Source of the DNA: Spirochaetaceae bacterium
GTDB lineage: Bacteria > Spirochaetota > Spirochaetia > WRBN01
Direction of reading: 5' to 3'
Assembly: GCA_020024055.1 (NCBI GenBank)
Contig: JAHHUI010000059.1
Coordinates: 1 to 9,228 of the forward strand
Length of the DNA stretch: 9,228 bases
Positions 1 to 5,720 of this stretch are shown piece after piece. The notes under the pieces are model-generated. The model made no database searches. It was not told the origin of the DNA and saw only the letters and a program-made list of their open reading frames with translations. Every line of letters begins with the position of its first letter. Within the stretch, counting starts at the first letter, position 1. Position numbers and translations under genes: made by a program.

Positions 1-2
1 GT

Positions 3-86
3 CTGTGCGGCGTGATACCACGCGTGGCTTATTTAGAATTTTTACAGAAAGTACATTCTGATTCCCCAGCAGGAGAAGAAATATAA
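3..86 (+). CDS. 3' end of an unidentified gene (partial)
   Basis: An open frame enters from the left edge and ends at the TAA at 84-86, whose last base is the A of the esterase ATG (TAATG). About 27 codons are visible, reading LCGVIPRVAYLEF and then a charged tail ending AGEEI. The one-base stop/start overlap and the ribosome-binding site of the next gene lying inside this frame are typical of translationally coupled operon genes, so I take it as a real C-terminus. Another frame is open to 61 but ends without any coupling. The product cannot be identified from so few residues. Confidence 0.5.
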   Translation: MCGVIPRVAYLEFLQKVHSDSPAGEEI

Positions 87-997
87 TGAGACATTTTTAT
101 TTTTTCATACTTTTTTCTTTTTTTGTTTTATGTACATCATCTGCTCAAGATCTCAGTGTCGGCCAATTTTCTAAAGCCTCTTTTTATTCTGAGCAGCTGG
201 GCAAAGAATGGCCTTATTCTGTGTATTTACCTCCGGATTATTATTCCAAAAGCGATCAAAAATTTCCTGTGGTCTATTTGCTGCATGGCATGACAAATGA
301 TTATAATTCTTTTAATGCTAATAATTTGGCCCAGGTTTTTAATAAACTGATTAATGAGGGAATCTTGCCCCAGGTTATTTTTGTGGCGGCCCAGGGATTT
401 GGATACAGCTGGTGGGTGAATTCCAGCGTGTACGGCAATATTGAAGATGCCATGATCAAGGATTTGATCCCCATGGCAGAGCAGACTTATCGCATTGATA
501 AATCCCGTGGCAAAAGGGCTATTTCAGGAATCAGCATGGGCGGATACGGGGCTTTGCGCTTGGCTTTGCTTTATCCGCAGCTGTTTTATTCAGCCATTTT
601 GCTTTCTCCGGCGGTGTTTTATCCTCTGCCTGGCAACGAAGTTATTTACAGCGGCAGCAATACCCATGGCTGGTATTACACTTTTGTAGTGGGTGAAACA
701 CGTGGCAAGGGCGTTTTTGGAAAACCTTTTGACCCTATGTATTATTTGTCATTGAATTATCGCAGACTTTTTCCTGAGTATTTGAAAAAAAACATCAAGG
801 TGAAATTTTATGTGGCCTATGGGGATAAAGATAATGTCACAGACAATGCGACTAAGAATATGATTGCCTATTTCAGAATGCGGCGCTATCCGATTGAGAT
901 TGTCCAGATTCCTGGTGCACATAATTGGGCCACATGGAAAAAAGCCTATGCCCAGATACTTGATGCTTCTATATTTGCAGAGAATTCTCCAGGCTGA
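86..997 (+). CDS. Secreted esterase D-like alpha/beta hydrolase
   Basis: A 303-residue serine hydrolase of the esterase D / putative esterase family (PF00756 type), which includes S-formylglutathione hydrolases, feruloyl esterases and antigen-85-like acyltransferases. Visible motifs are the oxyanion-hole HG at residues 67-68, the nucleophile elbow G-I-S-M-G-G with Ser150, a likely acid Asp249 in GDKD, and His279 followed by the family's HNWATW pattern. Residues 1-20 form a signal peptide: a hydrophobic, Phe-rich core followed by SSA, with cleavage likely before Gln21. The product is therefore exported to the periplasm or outside. The start is supported by AGGAG at 71-75, ten bases before the ATG. 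It overlaps the end of the upstream gene by one base, so the two are probably co-transcribed. The 3' end overlaps the convergent tcdA gene by 29 bases. The natural substrate (acyl or feruloyl ester, lipid or glycan ester) cannot be read from the sequence. Confidence 0.88.
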   Translation: MRHFYFFILFSFFVLCTSSAQDLSVGQFSKASFYSEQLGKEWPYSVYLPPDYYSKSDQKFPVVYLLHGMTNDYNSFNANNLAQVFNKLINEGILPQVIFVAAQGFGYSWWVNSSVYGNIEDAMIKDLIPMAEQTYRIDKSRGKRAISGISMGGYGALRLALLYPQLFYSAILLSPAVFYPLPGNEVIYSGSNTHGWYYTFVVGETRGKGVFGKPFDPMYYLSLNYRRLFPEYLKKNIKVKFYVAYGDKDNVTDNATKNMIAYFRMRRYPIEIVQIPGAHNWATWKKAYAQILDASIFAENSPG

Positions 998-1700
998 TCA
1001 GCTTTTTTATACAATAATCGGCGGCCAGCAGGCCTGCCGTGGCGACCACAGGCATATAGCTTCCCAGGAATTTTTTCCCATCATATCCAGAAATTTCCAG
1101 GCCCGAATAATAAGGCATTTCATCTGAAAAGATACAGTCAATCCCAGAGCGAATGCCTTGTTTGCGCAGGCATGTTCTTAATGCCCTGGCCAAGGGGCAT
1201 GTGTGGGTTTTGAACAGGCTGGTCAGCTTAAAATGGCTTGGGTCACGCTTGAGTGCCGCGCCCAGACATGAAATGAGAGGAATATTTTTTTCATAGCTGC
1301 TGCGGATAAGATGGCTTTTCGGGCTCACGCTGTCAATGGCGTCAATCACAAAATCAGGGGATGTTTCTTCCAAAAGCGCATCGACAGTTTCTCGCGAGAT
1401 AAACACCGGCTTGGCAATGATTTGTACGTCAGGGTTGATCTGAAGAAAACGATCATGCGCCACTTGAGATTTTGCCTGGCCAAGTGTGGTGTGCAGGGCA
1501 AACAGCTGACGGTTAATATTGCTTTCTTCCACAACATCGCCATCGGCCAGCACAATACTGCCCACTCCGCTGCGCACCAAGGCCTCGGCACACCAGCTGC
1601 CAATTCCACCCAGGCCGGCCACCAAAACGCGTGATTCGTTAAGTTTTTTTATCGCCCTGCTTCCTAAGAGAACTTCGCTGCGAATAAATTGATATTTCAT
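969..1700 (-). CDS. tcdA: tRNA threonylcarbamoyladenosine dehydratase (TcdA/CsdL-like, E1-like fold)
   Basis: A ThiF/MoeB/E1-like ATP-dependent enzyme of the TcdA (YgdL/CsdL) branch. In that branch it cyclises N6-threonylcarbamoyladenosine at position 37 of ANN-decoding tRNAs to the hydantoin ct6A. Counting from the chosen Met: nucleotide-binding GLGGIG at 29-34, the acidic strand end D53/D55, the E1 signature N61-I-N-R-Q65, the TcdA-typical DAIDSVSPK at 120-128, and a GAALKRDP element at 147-154 corresponding to GGAGGQIDP of E. coli TcdA. At 243 residues it is slightly shorter than the E. coli enzyme. I chose the ATG at 1698-1700 because GGAG lies six bases upstream. A GTG at 1712 would add four residues but would put that GGAG inside the coding region. 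The gene is divergent from the 82-residue protein and converges on the esterase. No sulfur-transfer (csdA/csdE) partner is in the window. Confidence 0.88.
   Translation of the reverse strand: MKYQFIRSEVLLGSRAIKKLNESRVLVAGLGGIGSWCAEALVRSGVGSIVLADGDVVEESNINRQLFALHTTLGQAKSQVAHDRFLQINPDVQIIAKPVFISRETVDALLEETSPDFVIDAIDSVSPKSHLIRSSYEKNIPLISCLGAALKRDPSHFKLTSLFKTHTCPLARALRTCLRKQGIRSGIDCIFSDEMPYYSGLEISGYDGKKFLGSYMPVVATAGLLAADYCIKKLISLENSLQI
991..1008 (+). terminator. Weak candidate intrinsic terminator of the esterase operon
   Basis: A short hairpin spans 991-1004: AGGCT pairs with AGCTT (one G-U pair) around a GATC loop. It lies within the perfect palindrome GCTGATCAGC at 993-1002. Six T (1003-1008) follow directly. 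The stop codon of the esterase (995-997) is inside the hairpin. The stem has only five pairs, so the termination strength is uncertain. It is the only U-tailed hairpin near this convergent junction and it lies inside the 3' end of tcdA. Confidence 0.35.
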
Positions 1701-1706
1701 AAAAAG

Positions 1707-1710
1707 CTCC
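1707..1710 (-). promoter_or_regulatory. Shine-Dalgarno site fixing the tcdA start
   Basis: On the minus strand GGAG is followed by six bases and then ATG at 1700. This is near-ideal spacing and selects the ATG over the GTG at 1712. A possible -10 (TATGAT, 1735-1730 on the minus strand) would give a leader of about 20 bases, so this gene is not leaderless. No good -35 was seen for it. Confidence 0.6.
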
Positions 1711-1712
1711 AC

Positions 1713-1728
1713 TTGTTTAAATAAACAA
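1713..1728. repeat. 16-base inverted repeat in a divergent promoter region (possible operator)
   Basis: TTGTTTA at 1713-1719 and TAAACAA at 1722-1728 are exact reverse complements separated by AA. The element sits in the 47-base gap between the starts of tcdA (minus) and the 82-residue protein (plus). It lies within the probable tcdA leader and overlaps a weak -35-like TTGTTT for the plus-strand gene. It has no T-tract and is A/T rich, so a protein-binding operator is more likely than an RNA hairpin. The regulator is unknown. A chance palindrome in A/T-rich DNA is possible. Confidence 0.45.
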
Positions 1729-1747
1729 AATCATAGTAATCTATAAC

Positions 1748-1996
1748 ATGGACTATGAGCAATGGCTGGAAAAATTATATATAGAAACCTTTGAAGCTAC
1801 GATTCGTGCGATAGAATATCGCAAAAAATCTGACCCCAAATATACATTAAATGAGCTTTTAAGCCAATTAGAGGCTATGTATGTGATCGACGGCAATAAT
1901 TATGGCGGGCGCAGCATCGCGGCGCAGACCGACCTGGAAGCCAGTATTGCCGCGATGCAGTTTATGGTGAGCCAGTGGCAAAAAGAGACTGAATAA
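1748..1996 (+). CDS. Uncharacterised 82-residue acidic protein
   Basis: I do not recognise this family. The protein is small, acidic and probably mostly helical. A first helical half (residues about 1-27) is rich in Glu, Tyr and aromatics. A middle loop carries D-G-N-N-Y-G-G-R-S (48-56), and a second helix (about 58-80) holds AASIAAM-like small-residue packing. There is no signal peptide, membrane segment, cysteine pair or obvious DNA-binding motif, so it is presumably cytoplasmic. Codon use resembles its neighbours and the stop falls one base before the 3' end of the convergent murA, which fits a genuine gene. There is no Shine-Dalgarno sequence before the ATG. A weak TTGTTT (1713-1718) / AGTAAT (1735-1740) pair would start transcription almost at the ATG. 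It is alone in its transcription unit and shares the divergent region with tcdA. No function is proposed. Confidence 0.7.
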   Translation: MDYEQWLEKLYIETFEATIRAIEYRKKSDPKYTLNELLSQLEAMYVIDGNNYGGRSIAAQTDLEASIAAMQFMVSQWQKETE

Positions 1997-1997
1997 T

Positions 1998-3275
1998 CTA
2001 TTCTTCAAAGCGCTTGATTTTTGCACCAAGAGTGGTCAGTCTTTCTGCTAGGTTTTGATAGCCGCGCTCGATTTGATATACATTAGAGATCACGCTTTCA
2101 CCTGTGGCAGCTAATGCTGCGATCACCATGGCCATTCCCGCGCGCACATCGGGGCTGCTGAGCTCTGCACCGTGCAGGCGAGAGACACCCGAAATCACCG
2201 CGCGATGCGGATCACATAAAATAATGCGCGCACCCATACTGTTCAGCTTGTCTGTGAAGAACAGGCGGCTTTCATACATTTTTTCATGGATGATGATGGT
2301 GCCTTCGCATTGTGTTGCTGTCACCACCATGATGCTGGTGAGGTCAGCGGGAAAGCCTGGCCAGGGTGCGTCGTCAATGACAGGAATAGCCTCGCCCCAG
2401 TCGCTTTTAATGCGCATAGACTGATTTGCACGCACCAGGATGCTGTTGCCTGATGTTTCCCAGCTGATGCCTAATTTGGCAAAGGCAATTTTGCACATAT
2501 GCAGATGTGAAGGATCAGCACGATCAATTTGAATCTCGCTTTTGCAGGCGGCAGCCAGGCCGATGAAAGACCCCACTTCCATGAAGTCACTGCCGATTTC
2601 AAATTCACAGCCGTGCAGTTTTTTCACACCCGCAATAGTCAGCATATTGCTGCCAATGCCGGTAATTTTTCCGCCCATGGCATTGATCATATGACACAGG
2701 TCTTGAATATGAGGTTCGCTGGCGGCGTTGGCAATCACTGTAGTGCCTTCAGAAAGAGCAGCAGACATGATGGCATTTTCCGTTGCTGTCACGCTTGCTT
2801 CATCCAGGAACATCTCTGTGCCCACTAATTTATTGGCCGTGATGGTGAATACGCCATCCACTTCCACATGGGCCCCCAGAGACTCAAAGGCCAGAAAATG
2901 TGTGTCCAGACGGCGGCGGCCAATGACATCGCCCCCGGGGGGAGACAACACCACTTTGCCCATGCGCGGCAAGATCGACCCGATAAGCAAAATGCTTGCA
3001 CGCAGCTTGGCAGCCAGATCAAAAGGAACTTCATGTGTGTTTAAATTAGGTTTGATTAAATATTCGCCCGGGCCCTTGTGCGTGACAGTGGATCCCATTT
3101 TTTCCAAAATGGTGAATAAAACCTTCACGTCTGCAATTTCGGGGATATTTTTTAATAAAACAGGTTCGTCAGTGAGCAAGACGGCTGCAATACATGGCAA
3201 AGCGGAATTTTTATTTCCGCTGGCGACCACAGTTCCCTTCAGGGGATGGCCGCCCTCAATAGTATACTTCATCAT
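1998..3275 (-). CDS. murA: UDP-N-acetylglucosamine 1-carboxyvinyltransferase MurA, Asp-type active site
   Basis: Catalyses the first committed step of peptidoglycan synthesis in the cytoplasm: transfer of enolpyruvate from PEP to UDP-GlcNAc. EPSP-synthase fold, about 425 residues (family about 420). Family features, counted from the second of two tandem Met codons (ATG at 3272): Lys21-Asn22 in SGNKNSALP, Arg91 in KLRAS, the active-site loop PPGGDVIGRRR at 111-121, the substrate-binding Asp in PWPGFPADL, and Arg in IERGYQNL near the C-terminus. The catalytic-loop residue that is Cys115 in E. coli is Asp here (codon at 2928-2930). This natural substitution is known in Mycobacterium tuberculosis, Chlamydia and Borrelia and gives fosfomycin resistance. 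I chose the tandem ATGs at 3275/3272. A TTG at 3314 would overlap the -35 box and add an unrelated hydrophobic leader. There is no Shine-Dalgarno sequence, and the message is probably leaderless. Confidence 0.95.
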   Translation of the reverse strand: MMKYTIEGGHPLKGTVVASGNKNSALPCIAAVLLTDEPVLLKNIPEIADVKVLFTILEKMGSTVTHKGPGEYLIKPNLNTHEVPFDLAAKLRASILLIGSILPRMGKVVLSPPGGDVIGRRRLDTHFLAFESLGAHVEVDGVFTITANKLVGTEMFLDEASVTATENAIMSAALSEGTTVIANAASEPHIQDLCHMINAMGGKITGIGSNMLTIAGVKKLHGCEFEIGSDFMEVGSFIGLAAACKSEIQIDRADPSHLHMCKIAFAKLGISWETSGNSILVRANQSMRIKSDWGEAIPVIDDAPWPGFPADLTSIMVVTATQCEGTIIIHEKMYESRLFFTDKLNSMGARIILCDPHRAVISGVSRLHGAELSSPDVRAGMAMVIAALAATGESVISNVYQIERGYQNLAERLTTLGAKIKRFEE

Positions 3276-3284
3276 AATTCTTGA

Positions 3285-3314
3285 AGCATACCACAGAAAA
3301 TAAAAATTCGTCAA
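3285..3314 (-). promoter_or_regulatory. Promoter of murA
   Basis: On the minus strand: -35 TTGACG (3314-3309), an 18-base spacer, and -10 TATGCT (3290-3285) preceded by TGG, an extended -10 pattern. The first ATG follows nine bases after the -10, so the expected start of transcription (about 3278-3275) is at or within three bases of the start codon. Its -35 box is only eight bases from the -35 box of the divergent promoter. Confidence 0.6.
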
Positions 3315-3322
3315 TCTTTCTC

Positions 3323-3351
3323 TTGCGCTCTCATCCTCATTTTTGTATAAT
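3323..3351 (+). promoter_or_regulatory. Promoter of the thiamine-binding lipoprotein / tatD / DUF4145 operon
   Basis: -35 TTGCGC (3323-3328), a 17-base spacer, and the consensus -10 TATAAT (3346-3351). Six bases separate the -10 from the ATG at 3358, whose A is the most likely transcription start. The message would therefore be leaderless. There is no Shine-Dalgarno sequence and no space for a TPP riboswitch. Confidence 0.65.
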
Positions 3352-3357
3352 GCAGAT

Positions 3358-4287
3358 ATGAAAAAGAGAGCTTGTTATTTTTGTCTTTTTATCTTGATAT
3401 TTTCCTGTGCTCAAAGCAGCAGTCAAATGTCTTTAACTTTGCTCTTGCCGCAAAGCACACAGGAATTCACACAGCCGGCCGTGAAAGAATATGCTCAATT
3501 TCATAAATTGAATATTAAAGATAGTTATGCTGCCGGAACAGGTGCCATGATGTCTTATCTTCAAATGGAAAAAGTCAATCCCCGCACAGATATTGTGCTA
3601 TTTTTAAACGAGGCGCAAAGCAAAAATATTGAAGCTTTGTATAATGTGGTGCGCAAAGAGCTGCTTGATGTGGGTTTTCTGGCTGTGTTGACGCGTGACG
3701 GCACACAAGTGAAATCTTTGATGGATTTATTAGACATCGCAGATAGATTTGCCTGGTTGAACCCAATGTCCAGCAGTCCCGGACAAGATTTTCTGCTTTG
3801 GACATATGCCTGTATGAATGAAGAACAATGGACGGATTACTGGACGCAGATTCGCAAAAAGGCTAAATTTTTCGCTGATGACTGGAGCGAGGCTTATTCT
3901 TGGTATGCGCAAGGCATGGTGCAGGGCATGGTCAGCTATCACACGGACAAAGCCTATAATGTGTATAACAATACAGGTATAGAATCTGTTGTTAATACTC
4001 TGGAAGAAGGCTGGGTGAAACAGAATGAATATGTCTTGCTGCTGAAGAATACGGCTGCCGGCAATAATATGATAGATTTTTTTCTCTCTGAAAAATATCA
4101 AAAGCTGTTGCCCTTGGGAAATTGGACATTGCCTGTAGATCAGAACATTCCCTTGCCCGATGTCTTTACGCAATTTGTTCCAAGCATCACACGCAGCGAT
4201 CGCGTCTTCAATCCTGGTATTTACACATCTGAACAGGTGAAAGATATTTTATCCAAATGGCAGGATATTTGGCAGAAAAATTCGTAG
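3358..4287 (+). CDS. Thiamine-binding-protein-like lipoprotein (ABC transporter solute-binding component)
   Basis: A 309-residue periplasmic-binding-protein fold resembling ThiB/TbpA, the thiamine receptor of the ThiBPQ importer. Blocks that line up with E. coli TbpA include PRTDIVLFLNEA, NPMSSSPGQDFLLW (TbpA: DPRTSTPGLGLLLW), DDWSEAYSWYAQG (GWSEAY), GMVSYHTDKAY (LVLSYTTSPAY) and GNWTLPVD (GNWMYPVA). The Trp and Tyr of the last three blocks lie where TbpA contacts thiamine (inferred). The N-terminus is a lipoprotein signal: KKR, a hydrophobic core and IFSC, with Cys17 the likely lipidated residue. The lipobox with Phe is relaxed, as in spirochaetes. The start is the ATG at 3358. An in-frame TTG at 3343 lies across the -10 region and would spoil both signal and promoter. 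Compared with TbpA a segment of about 20 residues before the hinge (the PFDYG region) is shortened. No permease or ATPase gene is adjacent. The ligand could differ from thiamine. Confidence 0.85.
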   Translation: MKKRACYFCLFILIFSCAQSSSQMSLTLLLPQSTQEFTQPAVKEYAQFHKLNIKDSYAAGTGAMMSYLQMEKVNPRTDIVLFLNEAQSKNIEALYNVVRKELLDVGFLAVLTRDGTQVKSLMDLLDIADRFAWLNPMSSSPGQDFLLWTYACMNEEQWTDYWTQIRKKAKFFADDWSEAYSWYAQGMVQGMVSYHTDKAYNVYNNTGIESVVNTLEEGWVKQNEYVLLLKNTAAGNNMIDFFLSEKYQKLLPLGNWTLPVDQNIPLPDVFTQFVPSITRSDRVFNPGIYTSEQVKDILSKWQDIWQKNS

Positions 4288-5063
4288 ATGTTCATGCGCA
4301 TTTTTTCTCTTTAAAAGAACATGATGCACAGGCTTTTTCCCATGTGAACTGGCCTGTGATTCTCTCCAGTCACGGTGCGAAAGAAATGCAGGCGGTAGCC
4401 GATTTCAATCGGCCGTATATCTATCGCAGTGCGGGCATTCATCCCCAAGACCCCAATCCTCATATTTTGGAAGATTTAGAGGTGCAGCTCTCGGGCGGAA
4501 AATTCTGTGCCGTGGGCGAGATTGGCCTGGATTTATTTTCTGATTATGCCCCTCATTTTGACATGCAGAAAGAGCTTTTCATTCAACAGCTTGAAATGGC
4601 CCATAGATATTCTCTTCCGGTGATTTTGCATATGCGTCGGGCTATGGATCGGATTTTTCTGCTGAAGATGTATTTAAAAAAACTGCCGGCTGTCATTTTC
4701 CACAGCTATGCCGGCGGCCTGAACGAAGCATATTCTTTGCTGAAGGCAGGGGTCAATGCCTATTTCTCCTTTGGAACACCTGTGTTGTGGGGAGCCAAGC
4801 AGGCTAAACTATGTATCAAAGAATTGCCTCTGGAGAGGATATTTCTGGAAACTGATGCCCCCTGGCAGCCGGTGCGCGGCGAGCAGTACACAGCTCTGTC
4901 CAAAATTAAAACTGTCTATGAATATGTGGCAGCAACCAGAAATATGGAAATGACTGCTGTGCAAAATACAATTTTTTCCACATTTCAAGAAATCTTTATT
5001 CATGGGGTATCCGATGATTCAAAATGTGAATACTCAAAATCTTTACAAGGCCCCTCGGCATAA
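4257..5063 (+). CDS. TatD-family metal-dependent hydrolase/nuclease
   Basis: A 268-residue TIM-barrel protein of the TatD/YcfH/YjjV family (metal-dependent deoxyribonucleases and related phosphoesterases, cytoplasmic). The metal ligands can all be placed: His13 and His15 in DVHAHF, Glu87 in VGEIGLD, His124 in VILHMRR, His148 in FHSYAGG and Asp199 in LETDAPW. Length is normal for the family. It is closer to the general TatD group than to any single named paralogue, so no symbol is given. The ATG at 4257 lies inside the end of the upstream lipoprotein gene (31-base overlap in another frame). AGGTGA at 4235-4240 is rather far upstream, so initiation may rely on coupling. TTG at 4269 is an alternative start that keeps the DVHAHF motif. 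The last 20 or so residues extend past the usual family end and are encoded in the overlap with the next gene. Confidence 0.9.
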   Translation: MAGYLAEKFVDVHAHFFSLKEHDAQAFSHVNWPVILSSHGAKEMQAVADFNRPYIYRSAGIHPQDPNPHILEDLEVQLSGGKFCAVGEIGLDLFSDYAPHFDMQKELFIQQLEMAHRYSLPVILHMRRAMDRIFLLKMYLKKLPAVIFHSYAGGLNEAYSLLKAGVNAYFSFGTPVLWGAKQAKLCIKELPLERIFLETDAPWQPVRGEQYTALSKIKTVYEYVAATRNMEMTAVQNTIFSTFQEIFIHGVSDDSKCEYSKSLQGPSA

Positions 5064-5664
5064 CAGCCCATCTTTTCATTGTCCATTTTGCGGCATCCAT
5101 GCGCAGATGCAGTGGACATTGCTGGAAAATAAGCGCCCGATGATCACTTCGGCCACTTGCACCGCATGCCAGACGGCCAGTATTTGGCGTGAAGATTTGA
5201 TGATTTATCCCGAGGTGGGCATTGCGCCGCCGCCGCATGTAATGATGCCCGAGTCGGTGTATTATTTTTATGACTTGGCGCGCGCGGCCAGCCGTAATTT
5301 ACCCATGGCGGCCTGTGCTTTCCTTCGACAGGCTATTGCCCGAATCTTTGTTATGCTGGGCTGCACAGGCGAGAATTTTAACAAAGATATTGATAATTTA
5401 GTTGTGCGTGAATTCGGCAATCGCACATTTTGGGCGCCCATGATCAAGGTGCGTCTGGCGGGTTTTGACATTGTTAAGCCGGGTGTGCTGGACAGCCGCG
5501 ATGATCAAGCCATGATGGAATTATTATTTTATTTTACAAATCAAATTATTGAAGAGGCTATTGCCAATCCGCAGCATGTGGCTGAGTTTTATGCCAAGCT
5601 GAGCGACCCCAAAAATCAGCCCAAAGAGAAAAAAATCGACCCTGATTTTTTCCAGCGCCCATAA
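5014..5664 (+). CDS. Zinc-ribbon and DUF4145-domain protein
   Basis: A 216-residue protein with an N-terminal zinc ribbon, C23-P-F-C26 and C49-T-A-C52. An alpha-helical region follows, resembling DUF4145: a PE/YYFYDLARAA stretch, then ACAFLRQAIARIFVMLG and a conserved-looking DNLVVREFG segment. The C-terminal 20 residues are charged and Pro/Lys rich. The biochemical role of DUF4145 is not established. It occurs alone and fused to restriction and other nucleic-acid enzymes, so nucleic-acid binding is only a guess. I prefer the ATG at 5014, because GGGGT at 5004-5008 pairs acceptably with the anti-Shine-Dalgarno sequence at five-base spacing. The in-frame ATG at 5002 would add MGYP. Either way it overlaps the 3' end of the tatD-like gene by 50-62 bases, so it belongs to the same operon and is probably translationally coupled. 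There are no defence or restriction genes nearby. Confidence 0.75.
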   Translation: MIQNVNTQNLYKAPRHNSPSFHCPFCGIHAQMQWTLLENKRPMITSATCTACQTASIWREDLMIYPEVGIAPPPHVMMPESVYYFYDLARAASRNLPMAACAFLRQAIARIFVMLGCTGENFNKDIDNLVVREFGNRTFWAPMIKVRLAGFDIVKPGVLDSRDDQAMMELLFYFTNQIIEEAIANPQHVAEFYAKLSDPKNQPKEKKIDPDFFQRP

Positions 5665-5673
5665 ATTTGAAGA

Positions 5674-5689
5674 GCTGTCTCTTGACAGT
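5674..5689. repeat. Small inverted repeat overlapping the ftsY -35 box
   Basis: CTGTC (5675-5679) and GACAG (5684-5688) are exact complements around a TCTT loop, and a G-T pair extends them to 5674/5689. The right arm contains most of the TTGACA -35 box. No T-tract follows, so it is not a standard terminator. It could be an operator, a transcript-end hairpin for the preceding operon, or chance. Confidence 0.25.
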
Positions 5690-5711
5690 GCCGAGCTGGG
5701 ATCGTTAATAT
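5682..5711 (+). promoter_or_regulatory. Promoter of ftsY
   Basis: A perfect -35 TTGACA (5682-5687), then -10 TTAATA (5705-5710, spacer 17) or TAATAT (5706-5711, spacer 18). The ATG at 5721 is nine to ten bases past the -10, so transcription should begin about two to four bases before it. There is no Shine-Dalgarno sequence in front of the ATG. Confidence 0.65.
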
Positions 5712-5720
5712 TGGCTACAT

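Noticed and set aside
127..145. Lipobox reading of the esterase signal (VLC)
   Set aside because: Leu at -1 is not acceptable; the SSA/Q site fits ordinary signal peptidase I cleavage better.
2005..2022. TCAA-AGCGC-TTGA hairpin followed by five T, as a terminator of the 82-residue gene
   Set aside because: Only four mostly A-T pairs in the stem; too weak to call.
2728..3303. Long open frame on the plus strand opposite murA
   Set aside because: Antisense shadow of murA; its translation is Ser/Thr/Arg-rich with no family resemblance, while the murA frame is unmistakable.
3276..3314. TTG start for murA at 3314, adding a hydrophobic N-terminal stretch
   Set aside because: The TTG is the first half of the -35 TTGACG, and the family N-terminus begins at MKYTIEGG.
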